Shown here: one piece after another, positions 1-7,923 of the stretch
How the letters are laid out: every line of letters starts with the position of its first letter
Numbering within the stretch: position 1 is the stretch's first letter
Assembly (NCBI GenBank): GCA_018665625.1
Contig: JABJCF010000270.1
Location: 1-13,767, forward strand
Source of the DNA: Nitrospina sp.
GTDB taxonomy: Bacteria; Nitrospinota; Nitrospinia; Nitrospinales; VA-1
Direction of reading: 5' to 3'
Length of the DNA: 13,767 nt
The notes under the pieces: generated by a model
What the model saw: only the letters and a program-made list of their open reading frames with translations
Told to the model about the DNA's origin: nothing
Databases searched by the model: none
Translations under genes and position numbers: made by a program

Positions 1-2525
1 CTCTCTTCTAATTCGCCTCCGTATTCCACTTCATAACCAGGTTTGAATTTTATTTTTTCAATTTGTTTTATCACATCTCCCAAAATTTCTACGGATGTTC
101 GCGTGCCATCTGGGTATGCTTTTACGGTGATAGTTCTCTTTCTTTTTTCTCTTTTGATTTTACTCGTTTCCCATTTTAATTTTCGGTCTGTAACTTGGTT
201 TAAGGGAACCATTGCTCCTTGTGATGTAGGAACCTTTAAGTTCTCAAGTTTTCTTAGTGAGGTTCGTTCTGATTTTAATGCTCTTATTTTAACCGGGATG
301 GCTTCATCTCCTTCGCGGTAACTTGTGACGTCTTGTCCGGAGAAAACACCTTGCAAAGCATCAGTTATGGTGTCAGTGCTGACTCCTACTCTTCTGGCAT
401 TTTCCTGATTGACTTCAAGAGCCACCATTGGGACCCGACGACCCCAATCATTTCTAATAAAACGAGTTCCTGGAGTTTGTTCTAGGATTTCCTGGATTTT
501 ATTCGTGTATTGATATAAATCATTAAACTCATTACCAAAAATCCGCACCTGAATGGGAGCTCCTACGGGCGGCCCCTCTTCAACGGGTTTGAGAATCATT
601 TGAGCATCTTCAAAGTTTTGCTCAAAATAAGGGGCTAATTTATCTAGCATTATTTGACGTTGTTCATAAACGTTTGTAACGATCATGAATTGCGCATAAT
701 TGCTGGCTCTAGATTCAGGTATCATCGAATTGTGAAACATAGGCCCACCTTCACCTATATAATTTGCTAATGTGTTTATTTCATTTGGATAGGTCTTTAA
801 AAGATGTTTTTCAAGTTTAAGAGCTTGATTTCGAGTTTCTAAAAAATCTGTTCCTTCAGGTAAATGCATGTCAATGGCAAATTGTCCACGTCCTGAAGGC
901 GGAAAAAAGGTTTTATCAAGTTTCTCTGCAAAATGAGGGACTAAAACAAATAAAGATAAGATCAAAATGAGAGTTAAAAAACGAAAGCGCAAAGCAAGAG
1001 TCATCACCATTCTATAGCCGCGAATTACGATGGAATCAGATTTATCTTTCACAGGTTTTGGTTTCAAAAACCAAACACAAAGAAGGGGAACCAAAGTCAT
1101 TGCCACAAAAAATGAGGCCAGTAAAACAGTTCCGATGATGGTAGGTAGAGAATTACAATAAACACCAACTCCTGATCGGGCCATTGCAATTGGAGAGAAT
1201 GCTGCAACGGTGGTTCCCGTAGCAGCTAGAAGAGGAACCATTAACTCGTTTCCAGCCTTGAGAGCTGCTTTATTGGAAGGCATCCCCTGATTAATATAGT
1301 CCGTGGTCGATTCCGCCATTACGATTCCATTATCCACCAGCATTCCCAATGAAATAATTAATGCTGCCAATGAAATCTGGTGCAACGGCATTTCTATTGC
1401 GCGCATTACCAATATTGTGATCAAGTATGCCCCGGGAATAAGAAGGGATATAATAATTCCCTGTCTCCAACCTAAAAGTACTGCCATGAACAGAGCCACA
1501 GTTAGCACCGCCTGGGCAAGGTTATCTACAAAATCATTGATTTTTAAGCTGGTCCATTTTGGTTGAAAGTTAACTATATCAATGTCGATTCCGTGAAATA
1601 AATCTTCGTTAAAAATATTGATTATATTTTTGACATTATTTCCCAATTCGATAATTTGTCCTCCATCCTGCATTTCCACCACGACTCCAACGGCTTCGTT
1701 TCCCATGAAACGCATTTCGATTTTGGGAGGGTCTTCATATTTTCTTTTTATTTGAACCAGATCACGAAATAAAAAACTCCCGGAATTTCCTGGAAGGGTA
1801 ATAAGAGTTTGTCCGATTTCTTCCACAGATTTATACTCACCACTTGTTTCCAGTCTGATTCTTTGAGGGCCTAATTTAATACGACCTCCTGGTTTCAAAA
1901 CATTTTGTTTTTGAATGATATCCACCATGGTATTGGTGGATATTCCCAATTCGGCCAGCTTGCTAGTGGAGGCTTCAATAAAAATTCTTTCTTCCTTTTC
2001 GCCAATAATATCCACTCGAGAAACGTATTCTGCGTGTTCAATTCGTTTTTTTAATTGATCAGCAACATCGCTCAACTCTTTATTGGTGAAACCTTTGCCT
2101 GTAACAGCAAGAACGATTGATTTGGTTTTTCCAAAATCATTATTAAGCCAGGGTTCCTTTGCACCTTTTGGCAACTTGCCTTTTAAGTCATCTAATTTAT
2201 CGCGAGCTTTATCCCAAATGGGTTTGTCTTCCCAATGTTTCGCGTCAATTTTCAGATATACGTAGGAGATACCCAGTTGAGAAGTAGAAGTAATTTTTTC
2301 AAATTCTGGAATTTCTCTAAGTTTCTTTTCAATTTTTTCAGTAACAAGTTCTTCAACTTTTAAAGGAGAGGCGCCAGGAAATTCAGTTATAACAACAGAG
2401 TTCCATTTGGGGAATTCAGGGTTCTCCTGTTTTCCTACTTTTTCAATTGATGCTGCTCCCATGAGAGCCATCAAAATAAAAAAGAAAAGTACAACCCCTC
2501 TATGTGAAATTGAATATTGAACCAT
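1..2525 (-). CDS. RND-family inner-membrane efflux transporter (AcrB-like), C-terminus outside the window
   Basis: The reading frame is open from an ATG at 2525 to the left edge: 841 codons of an expected ~1030-1050, so about the last fifth is missing. The family uses the proton gradient to drive export through a periplasmic adaptor and outer-membrane channel. Visible features: an N-terminal membrane helix (about residues 9-27) followed by periplasmic porter sequence, then hydrophobic segments from about residue 332. The family motif GMLVDNGIV lies around D398/N399, where AcrB has D407/D408. A further helix near 505-530 is followed by a second periplasmic repeat containing PPSGRGQF. The ATG lies 4 bp after the adaptor stop, so the two are probably co-transcribed; a weak GGA-A-rich stretch precedes it. 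Substrate cannot be predicted. The Lys equivalent to AcrB K940 would lie outside the window. Confidence 0.93.
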   Translation of the reverse strand, partial: MVQYSISHRGVVLFFFILMALMGAASIEKVGKQENPEFPKWNSVVITEFPGASPLKVEELVTEKIEKKLREIPEFEKITSTSQLGISYVYLKIDAKHWEDKPIWDKARDKLDDLKGKLPKGAKEPWLNNDFGKTKSIVLAVTGKGFTNKELSDVADQLKKRIEHAEYVSRVDIIGEKEERIFIEASTSKLAELGISTNTMVDIIQKQNVLKPGGRIKLGPQRIRLETSGEYKSVEEIGQTLITLPGNSGSFLFRDLVQIKRKYEDPPKIEMRFMGNEAVGVVVEMQDGGQIIELGNNVKNIINIFNEDLFHGIDIDIVNFQPKWTSLKINDFVDNLAQAVLTVALFMAVLLGWRQGIIISLLIPGAYLITILVMRAIEMPLHQISLAALIISLGMLVDNGIVMAESTTDYINQGMPSNKAALKAGNELMVPLLAATGTTVAAFSPIAMARSGVGVYCNSLPTIIGTVLLASFFVAMTLVPLLCVWFLKPKPVKDKSDSIVIRGYRMVMTLALRFRFLTLILILSLFVLVPHFAEKLDKTFFPPSGRGQFAIDMHLPEGTDFLETRNQALKLEKHLLKTYPNEINTLANYIGEGGPMFHNSMIPESRASNYAQFMIVTNVYEQRQIMLDKLAPYFEQNFEDAQMILKPVEEGPPVGAPIQVRIFGNEFNDLYQYTNKIQEILEQTPGTRFIRNDWGRRVPMVALEVNQENARRVGVSTDTITDALQGVFSGQDVTSYREGDEAIPVKIRALKSERTSLRKLENLKVPTSQGAMVPLNQVTDRKLKWETSKIKREKRKRTITVKAYPDGTRTSVEILGDVIKQIEKIKFKPGYEVEYGGELEE

Positions 2526-2529
2526 CTGA

Positions 2530-3804
2530 TTAATTTTTTTCCGGATTTAAGCGAATTGTCATTCCATCTTTCAGGCGATCGGTTCCTGCAATCACTACGC
2601 TGTCCCCATTCTTTAGACCTTTAACAACTGAAACCTCATCATTTGAGATTTTTCCAATTTCCACTTTTGTTTTTACCACTGTGGAGTTTTTACGGTTAAC
2701 TAGCCAAACAAAACTTCCTCCTTCAGATGAATCTTTCAAGATAGAATGAATGGGAACCGTTGGGAATCTTTTCCCCGGCCCTTTTAGTTGTATCGAAACA
2801 TTTGTAGACATCCCTGGTAAAAATTCTCCTTTGGAATTGGGAATTTTTACTACTACCGGATACGTTAAGGTGGAGAGGTTAGCGGAAACGCCAATTCTGT
2901 CTATCCATCCTTTAAATTTTTTTTCCGGAAATTTGGAAAATTCGACTCGTGCGGACTGCTTCTTTTTTACCCTTGATATCCAATCTTCAGGAACACTTAT
3001 TTGAATCTCAATATGTTTCAAATCCACTAAAGTATAAATATCCTGTCCTTCTTTCATTTGTTCGAAATTTGAAACATGCTTTTGAGCGATTTCACCATCA
3101 AAAGGGGCTTTAAGTTCTGTGTAGCTTAGGTTGACCCGTGCTTGCTCTAGGTTGGAAGCAATCGATTCCACTTTAAAAGTTTGAGCCCGGACTTCCTCTT
3201 CTCTACCTCCATGCGTTGCGATAACGTATTCCTCTGTGGCAGATTTTCTATCTAGCAAAGCTTTATCCAGACTGTTTTTAGCTTGATCCAACCTGCCCTT
3301 TGAGGCCGCATCATTTACATAAAGCTGCTGGACCCTTTGATATTCCTGCCGGGATCTTTTTACCGTAGACTCCATACTTGCTATTTTGTTTTCAAGAATT
3401 CGAATATCTTCTGATCGAGCCCCTTTTTTAATTTGATCTAATTCCGCCTGTGCCGTGGTGAACTGACTTTCCAGATCTCTGACACTTAGACGAAAATCTC
3501 GATCATCTAAAGTGGCAACCACGTCTCCTTTTTTAACCTGATCGCCTACCTCCACGTTCATATTCGTTAAAACTCCTGGCACACGGAAGCTCAAGATAGA
3601 GGATTCGTCACTTTGCGCAATTCCACTGAATTCTTTTTTCTCAGATCCTCTGGGGTTGAATTGAATGACCTTTGTTTTAACCGGTCTAATCGTTTCTTTC
3701 TTTTTTGAAATAACTACTTCTTTTTCCTCACAACCGATTATTCCTAAAATAAAAATGGTGAGAAAGAGTATTGTTATTTTATAAAAGTTTGATGAGCTTT
3801 TCAT
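2530..3804 (-). CDS. RND efflux periplasmic adaptor (HlyD/AcrA-type membrane fusion lipoprotein)
   Basis: This adaptor should bridge the RND pump and the outer-membrane channel. From the ATG at 3804 it is 424 residues. It starts with a charged then hydrophobic leader and lipobox IIGC (C25), so it is probably a lipoprotein. Order: first half-lipoyl domain (~59-105), alpha-helical hairpin/coiled coil (~106-225), second half-lipoyl with LKAPFDGEI (~231-239), beta-barrel (~262-340), and a C-terminal membrane-proximal domain (~345-420). The frame stays open to in-frame ATGs at 3834 and 3903, inside the upstream gene. I chose 3804 because it gives a normal signal peptide and a 16-bp gap, although no clear Shine-Dalgarno precedes it. 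ATG 3834 has a weak GAG-type site and would give a longer n-region. Neighbours on both sides are the matching pump components. Confidence 0.93.
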   Translation of the reverse strand: MKSSSNFYKITILFLTIFILGIIGCEEKEVVISKKKETIRPVKTKVIQFNPRGSEKKEFSGIAQSDESSILSFRVPGVLTNMNVEVGDQVKKGDVVATLDDRDFRLSVRDLESQFTTAQAELDQIKKGARSEDIRILENKIASMESTVKRSRQEYQRVQQLYVNDAASKGRLDQAKNSLDKALLDRKSATEEYVIATHGGREEEVRAQTFKVESIASNLEQARVNLSYTELKAPFDGEIAQKHVSNFEQMKEGQDIYTLVDLKHIEIQISVPEDWISRVKKKQSARVEFSKFPEKKFKGWIDRIGVSANLSTLTYPVVVKIPNSKGEFLPGMSTNVSIQLKGPGKRFPTVPIHSILKDSSEGGSFVWLVNRKNSTVVKTKVEIGKISNDEVSVVKGLKNGDSVVIAGTDRLKDGMTIRLNPEKN

Positions 3805-3820
3805 TTTTTGAAATTTAATT

Positions 3821-6205
3821 TTAGTTTTTAGCATGTTTGGATAAACGCTCTTTAAAATAAAGTTCCACTTGATTGATAAAAATTCCAAGCTTTTCTTTAT
3901 CATTGAATCCTTTTATCAGGTCAACCCGTCCGACGTTTCGAAACAAAGAGAATAGATCTCTATGAAACTGATACCTGTTTACTACGGCATTCGTTTGACT
4001 GGTAATCAAGCGGGTTTGACTGTCTAATAAATCAATAATGGGCAAGTCCCCTTCAAGATAGGCGACTTCAGCAAGATTTAAGTTTTCTTTCGAAGAAAGC
4101 ACGTTTCTTAAGGAAAAATCTAAATTTCTTTGAGATCGGAAAACATCGAAAAGCCCCGATCTGGCTTGTTCTGAAACTGTGTTTTTTCTGCTTTGAATTT
4201 GGGAATCTATTTCCAATATCCGGATATTGGCTTTCTCTACTTCTTTAAAACGAGACCCTCCCAAAAAGAGAGGGAACTTTAAAACTACTTGGGCGTTCCA
4301 GCCTTCACCAAAACGATCTTCGAATGCTTGCCTATTTGTAAGGGATAAGGACTGGGTTTCATCTTGTACTTGGTTGAAATACCCAGCATCCAAAGATAAA
4401 GTCGGATAAAACTTTGATTGAAACCTTTCTTTATTTACCTTGGCCTGGGAAAAGGTGTCTATTAGTACTTTTAAATCAGGTGAATTGTTTTGTGCTTGTT
4501 CGTCAAAAAAATCCCTGAAAGTTTCCAGCTGATCTGCCGTGCTCAGGTATTTGTTAAAACGGGAAGATCGGGATTGATAGCCTTCGGTGGAAAAACTTTT
4601 TAAGACATATTTATGTTTAGTTTCCCGAGGAAGATTTAACAAGTTGTTTAAACGAGTTTGAGCTTGGAAGTGTGAATCCTTCGCGTTCATCAAGTCGATT
4701 CGCGAGTTTTCCAATTCTATGTTAAGGCGGAGCACATCACTTTTATCTGTTTCCCTCAGTTTAAATTTAAGATCAGCAAGGTTTTGGTTCTTCCTAATGA
4801 TATTAAGATAGTCTCTGCGAATTTGTACAAGTTCTTCCGCTTGCAGAACATCCATGTATACTTGAGCAACCTGCCCAATGATGTCCTGGTTAATTCTTTC
4901 AAGAGTTTGTTGTTGTACCTTTTGAGCGGCCTCATTAGATTCAATGGTCTTATAAAGTTCCCGATCAAAAATTCTTTGCTGCAAAGACAAATCGAACCGA
5001 GTTTCTCCCCTTGCTCCATTTAGGGCATCTGCCTGGTCTTTGTTGATCCGGTTATATGAAAGACTAGATGAGATTTGTGGAAAAAACCCCCTTTCACTGA
5101 TTTTTACTTCTAACAGAGCCTGGTCTTTAACCAGTGCCTGAGCTTTGATGTCGAAGTTTTGTTCTAACGCACGCTTTATTGAACTTTCAAAAGACAATTC
5201 GGGATATTGGCTTTTAGCTCCATAAAATTTTGCTTCGTCTATAAACTCCAGGGGAATTTTGTAACCAAGCTTCCGTGCTGTTTCCAGATTAAAAATCAGT
5301 TCCACGCTCTTATAATTTTTTACAGGAATTTCAGACGGATGTGTATTCCCGAGAATGTCAAATAATTTGATGGCCATATTTCTCCCCATACGTTCTTTTT
5401 TATAGTCATGAATGGAGGCCAAGGCGCCTTTTTTAATACCATTCATGCCATCAACGGTAAAAGCCATGACATTCTTGTCGCTCAAAAGTGTGAATAGGTC
5501 TGTCATTTGCGCATCGGAAAATCCTTTTAAGGCTTCTACCACCACAAGAGGATTGTCTAAATTTTCGATAGAATCCTTATAGTTTTCCGGGTTTATAATT
5601 TCAATGACTACTTCTACTTCTGGGTTTTCCACAAAAGATTTTATTAACTGTGGAACATTTGGAATTAATCCGCACATTACCTTTGGGCAAAATATTACAA
5701 AGCGATTTGTTTTAACCAATTTTGGAAATATCTTTAAGGTTTCTTCTACATAGGCGGGGTCAAACGATGTTGTCCAGTTGGGATTAAGCGGCTGAAAGGT
5801 TTTAGGAGACAACATGCCCAAGCCGGCGGGCAGTATATAATCCATAGCAACTACAGGTACCCGAAGAGGTTTTTTCTCAGAAAATAAATAACTGGAGACC
5901 ATCCCGGAAGAAATAATGGCATCGAGATCTTCCCGTTGAGAAAGTTCATCGACATAAGCTTGGATTTTTTCAAAATCATATTGTCCATTTAAGTTTAATT
6001 GGTCTGGATACTCTATTTCAAACTGTCCGTCATTGACCCTTTCCAATTCTTTTTTGACCCGGTCAAGCAGGGGGGCGTTGTACCAATAAGAGCCATCCAC
6101 AAGAATACCAATTCTCTTATGCTCATCAGCAAAAACGGAGTTTTCCCCCATTCCTGATAATAAAACTACAATGATCATTAGAATTTTAGAAAAAATGGTT
6201 TTCAT
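3821..6205 (-). CDS. Fusion: periplasmic substrate-binding-protein-like domain + TolC-type outer-membrane efflux channel
   Basis: The protein has 794 residues, against roughly 420-500 for an ordinary TolC-family channel. A signal peptide (1-26, cleavage after SVFA) is followed by about 300 residues resembling the ABC-type substrate-binding family PF04392. Examples are a type-I binding-protein start (RIGILVDGSYWY, 31-42), DAIISSGM (95-102), and the family's typical end, FNLETARKLGYKIPLEFI (305-322). A Cys pair sits at C173/C178. From ~338 the sequence is an outer-membrane efflux protein with two repeats: SFESSIKRALEQNFDIKA (338-355), RGFFPQISSSLSYN (372-385), then KFYPTLSLDAGYF (598-610) and LKFPLFLGGSRF (642-653). 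One uninterrupted frame covers both parts. It is first in the operon with adaptor and RND pump. Inference: the added domain sits in the periplasm beside the channel and may capture or sense a ligand. No clear ribosome-binding site precedes the ATG. Confidence 0.88.
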   Translation of the reverse strand: MKTIFSKILMIIVVLLSGMGENSVFADEHKRIGILVDGSYWYNAPLLDRVKKELERVNDGQFEIEYPDQLNLNGQYDFEKIQAYVDELSQREDLDAIISSGMVSSYLFSEKKPLRVPVVAMDYILPAGLGMLSPKTFQPLNPNWTTSFDPAYVEETLKIFPKLVKTNRFVIFCPKVMCGLIPNVPQLIKSFVENPEVEVVIEIINPENYKDSIENLDNPLVVVEALKGFSDAQMTDLFTLLSDKNVMAFTVDGMNGIKKGALASIHDYKKERMGRNMAIKLFDILGNTHPSEIPVKNYKSVELIFNLETARKLGYKIPLEFIDEAKFYGAKSQYPELSFESSIKRALEQNFDIKAQALVKDQALLEVKISERGFFPQISSSLSYNRINKDQADALNGARGETRFDLSLQQRIFDRELYKTIESNEAAQKVQQQTLERINQDIIGQVAQVYMDVLQAEELVQIRRDYLNIIRKNQNLADLKFKLRETDKSDVLRLNIELENSRIDLMNAKDSHFQAQTRLNNLLNLPRETKHKYVLKSFSTEGYQSRSSRFNKYLSTADQLETFRDFFDEQAQNNSPDLKVLIDTFSQAKVNKERFQSKFYPTLSLDAGYFNQVQDETQSLSLTNRQAFEDRFGEGWNAQVVLKFPLFLGGSRFKEVEKANIRILEIDSQIQSRKNTVSEQARSGLFDVFRSQRNLDFSLRNVLSSKENLNLAEVAYLEGDLPIIDLLDSQTRLITSQTNAVVNRYQFHRDLFSLFRNVGRVDLIKGFNDKEKLGIFINQVELYFKERLSKHAKN

Positions 6206-6228
6206 GAATTGAGAATAATCGACTTTGT

Positions 6229-6259
6229 AAGATACAGTCTTATCGTCAAACCCTGTAAA
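6229..6259 (-). promoter_or_regulatory. Weak candidate sigma-70 promoter for the efflux operon
   Basis: On the minus strand TTTACA (6259-6254, 5 of 6 consensus) is followed after 19 bp by TATCTT (6234-6229, 4 of 6). It lies about 25 bp before the ATG of the fusion channel gene. Spacing and -10 match are both poor. A nearby TTGACG (6249-6244) has no well-placed -10. Confidence 0.2.
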
Positions 6260-6340
6260 TAGTTAAGTTTTAAGGCTTAATTTGGTTTTTGGGGATTACT
6301 ATGCCTTTTTGGGCTAATTTTGCGAGGTTCTTAGAAATAG

Positions 6341-6368
6341 TGGCGGTAATCTTGATCATTTTGGCGGT
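6341..6368. repeat. Short direct repeat TGGCGGT, 21 bp apart
   Basis: Two identical copies, 6341-6347 and 6362-6368, are separated by two helical turns, with the palindrome TGATCA (6353-6358) between them. They lie about 140-160 bp upstream of the efflux operon start. The spacing could suit a regulator binding one DNA face, but 7-bp repeats also arise by chance. Confidence 0.3.
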
Positions 6369-6501
6369 CTAGGAATAATGCAATGTTGAGGGCCTATATC
6401 CGCCTTGGGTAGATAGCCAGCAGTTCAAATTTCAACTGAAAAAGGGATGGGCTCGGTTCTCTTTACAAACTTTGTACATGCAGATGGTTGCTATCGCATT
6501 T

Positions 6502-6837
6502 TTAAGAGCAGGCCTCTATTTCGACGAATTCCCGAACGATTCCCTTACCCCAATAGCCGTAGAAAGCATTTCCTGGGGTATTGCACTGGGTGGTCATGTG
6601 GATGAATTGATTTTGCCCGTTTCCAGCTTTCAAAATACCCACATTAGAATAAGGAGGAATGGTTCCGCCGCAATTTGCGCATACGGTAGAGTAGTTTTCA
6701 CACAATTTTTCCAGACAAGGCTGGCAGATCACGGGGTCGAAGACAAAAATTTCCTGCCCTTGATATTCCAGAAATGTAGGAACGGTTGTCACCGTTATTC
6801 CGCATTCCCGGCAAGACGGATTTTTTGTTGGGTTCAT
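6502..6837 (-). CDS. Small cysteine-rich putative zinc-binding protein of unknown function
   Basis: The protein has 111 residues and belongs to no family I recognise. It has three CxxC pairs: C9-x2-C12 (CRECG), C38-x2-C41 and C53-x2-C56 (CANCGG), plus C46, C85, C110 and H80. That is enough for one or two zinc sites of zinc-ribbon or treble-clef type. There is no signal peptide or membrane segment, so it should be cytoplasmic. The gene starts 51 bp after the mreB stop with no terminator between, so it may be the last gene of that unit. No clear Shine-Dalgarno precedes the ATG. An overlapping plus-strand frame is longer, but the regular cysteine spacing favours this strand. Function could be DNA, RNA or protein binding; nothing in the sequence decides. 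Confidence 0.7.
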   Translation of the reverse strand: MNPTKNPSCRECGITVTTVPTFLEYQGQEIFVFDPVICQPCLEKLCENYSTVCANCGGTIPPYSNVGILKAGNGQNQFIHMTTQCNTPGNAFYGYWGKGIVREFVEIEACS

Positions 6838-6888
6838 TATATGAAAAAGCGGATAAATTGAAGGATGGAAAATTGTACCGCAACGGAT

Positions 6889-7923
6889 CTAATTGATACA
6901 GACTTTTTTCATACTTTCAAAATCATCGAGAACGGCACCAGCACCCTTGACGATGCTGAGGAGGGGGTCTTCAGGAATAAATACTTTTAGAGTGGTTCTT
7001 TCTTCAATCATTTTGTCGAGTCCGCGAATGAGCGCTCCTCCTCCGGTTAGATAAATACCGTTGGAGTGGATGTCTGCGGAAAGCTCAGGAGGAATTTTTT
7101 CCAAAGCCCGCATGATGGATGTCACAATTGTAGTTAATGGCTCTTTCAGTGCCTCGCGGATTTCATCATCACCGATGGAGATGGACATGGGAACTCCGGT
7201 TTTTACATTGAGTCCTTTTACCTCGGTGGTTAGATTGCCCGGTTGAGGAAAGGCGCTTCCAACTTTCATTTTGATGCGCTCACCTTCAAATACCCCGATA
7301 TTGAGATGATGTTGCAGGCGCATATAACGGACGATGGATTCATCGATTTCATCTCCGGCAACGCGAACGGATTCACCATAAGCTATAGCGGATAGTGAGA
7401 TGACGGCTACGTCAGTAGTGCCGCCTCCAATATCAATTACCATATTGCCTTCGGGTCGATGTACTGGAATGCCCACGCCGATAGCAGCAGCCATAGGTTC
7501 TTCTATAAGGTGAACTTCTCGGATCCCCGCCATGATAGAAGCATCAATGACGGCTTTTTTCTCTACCTGAGTAATGCAGGTAGGTACACCCACGACCATC
7601 CGGGGTTTGAAAAATCGGTATTTGTGCAATATTTTTTTTATGAAATGTTGAATCATCTTATTTGTAACGTCAAAGTCAGCGATTACGCCATCTTTCATTG
7701 GGCGAATCGTATTGACCCTGGCATGAGTTCTGCCAAACATTTTTTTCGCTTCCAATCCCACGGCTTCAACGGTGTGGTCGTCAACGTTAACCGCCACGAC
7801 CGAAGGCTCATTGAGCACGATCCCTTTTTCAGTTATGTATACCAGGGTGTTGGCAGTGCCTAGATCCATTGCCAGGTCTGTGGAAAAAAATCCAAATATC
7901 GTATTGAACAGTTGTTTTATCAT
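6889..7923 (-). CDS. mreB: Rod-shape-determining actin homologue MreB
   Basis: MreB is the membrane-bound ATP-dependent bacterial actin that guides lateral cell-wall synthesis. At 344 residues it is full length. Features: N-terminal amphipathic stretch IKQLFNTIFGFF (2-13) for membrane binding, phosphate-1 motif DLAMDLGTANTLVY (16-29), IRPMKDGVIADF (73-84), EEPMAAAIG (141-149), phosphate-2 motif VIDIGGGTTDVAV (162-174), VAGDEIDE (188-195), and adenosine motif YLTGGGALIRGLD (291-303). The stretch VFEGERIK (211-218) differs from the usual E-x-T-A-E-R-I-K. The ATG overlaps the upstream stop (ATGA) and has an AAAGAGA site (7934-7928) 4 bp upstream. mreC and mreD do not follow, so this copy lies outside the usual mreBCD cluster, either as the only copy or as a paralogue. 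Confidence 0.97.
   Translation of the reverse strand: MIKQLFNTIFGFFSTDLAMDLGTANTLVYITEKGIVLNEPSVVAVNVDDHTVEAVGLEAKKMFGRTHARVNTIRPMKDGVIADFDVTNKMIQHFIKKILHKYRFFKPRMVVGVPTCITQVEKKAVIDASIMAGIREVHLIEEPMAAAIGVGIPVHRPEGNMVIDIGGGTTDVAVISLSAIAYGESVRVAGDEIDESIVRYMRLQHHLNIGVFEGERIKMKVGSAFPQPGNLTTEVKGLNVKTGVPMSISIGDDEIREALKEPLTTIVTSIMRALEKIPPELSADIHSNGIYLTGGGALIRGLDKMIEERTTLKVFIPEDPLLSIVKGAGAVLDDFESMKKVCIN

Larger units (their letters stand above)
6206..6501. other. Intergenic region upstream of the efflux operon
   Basis: No convincing gene or terminator is visible here. It must hold the end of the upstream minus-strand unit and probably the efflux promoter. Contents noticed: a 7-bp direct repeat (6341-6368), a 13-bp palindrome TACAAACTTTGTA (6464-6476), a short inverted repeat CAGTT...AACTG (6421-6438), and a weak promoter-like pair near 6229-6259. 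None is followed by a T-tract on the minus strand, so no intrinsic terminator separates the zinc-protein gene from the efflux operon. Confidence 0.5.

Noticed and set aside
3805..3903. A 33-residue N-terminal extension of the adaptor protein
   Set aside because: It lies inside the coding sequence of the upstream channel gene and would place the lipoprotein signal peptide far from the N-terminus.
6464..6476. Palindrome TACAAACTTTGTA as an operator or terminator
   Set aside because: It is short and AT-rich, has no T-tract on either side, and lies far from the candidate efflux promoter; insufficient for a regulatory call.
6472..6861. A 129-codon plus-strand frame opposite the cysteine-rich gene
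   Set aside because: It has no recognisable motif, while the opposite strand shows regularly spaced CxxC pairs and continues the direction of the cluster.
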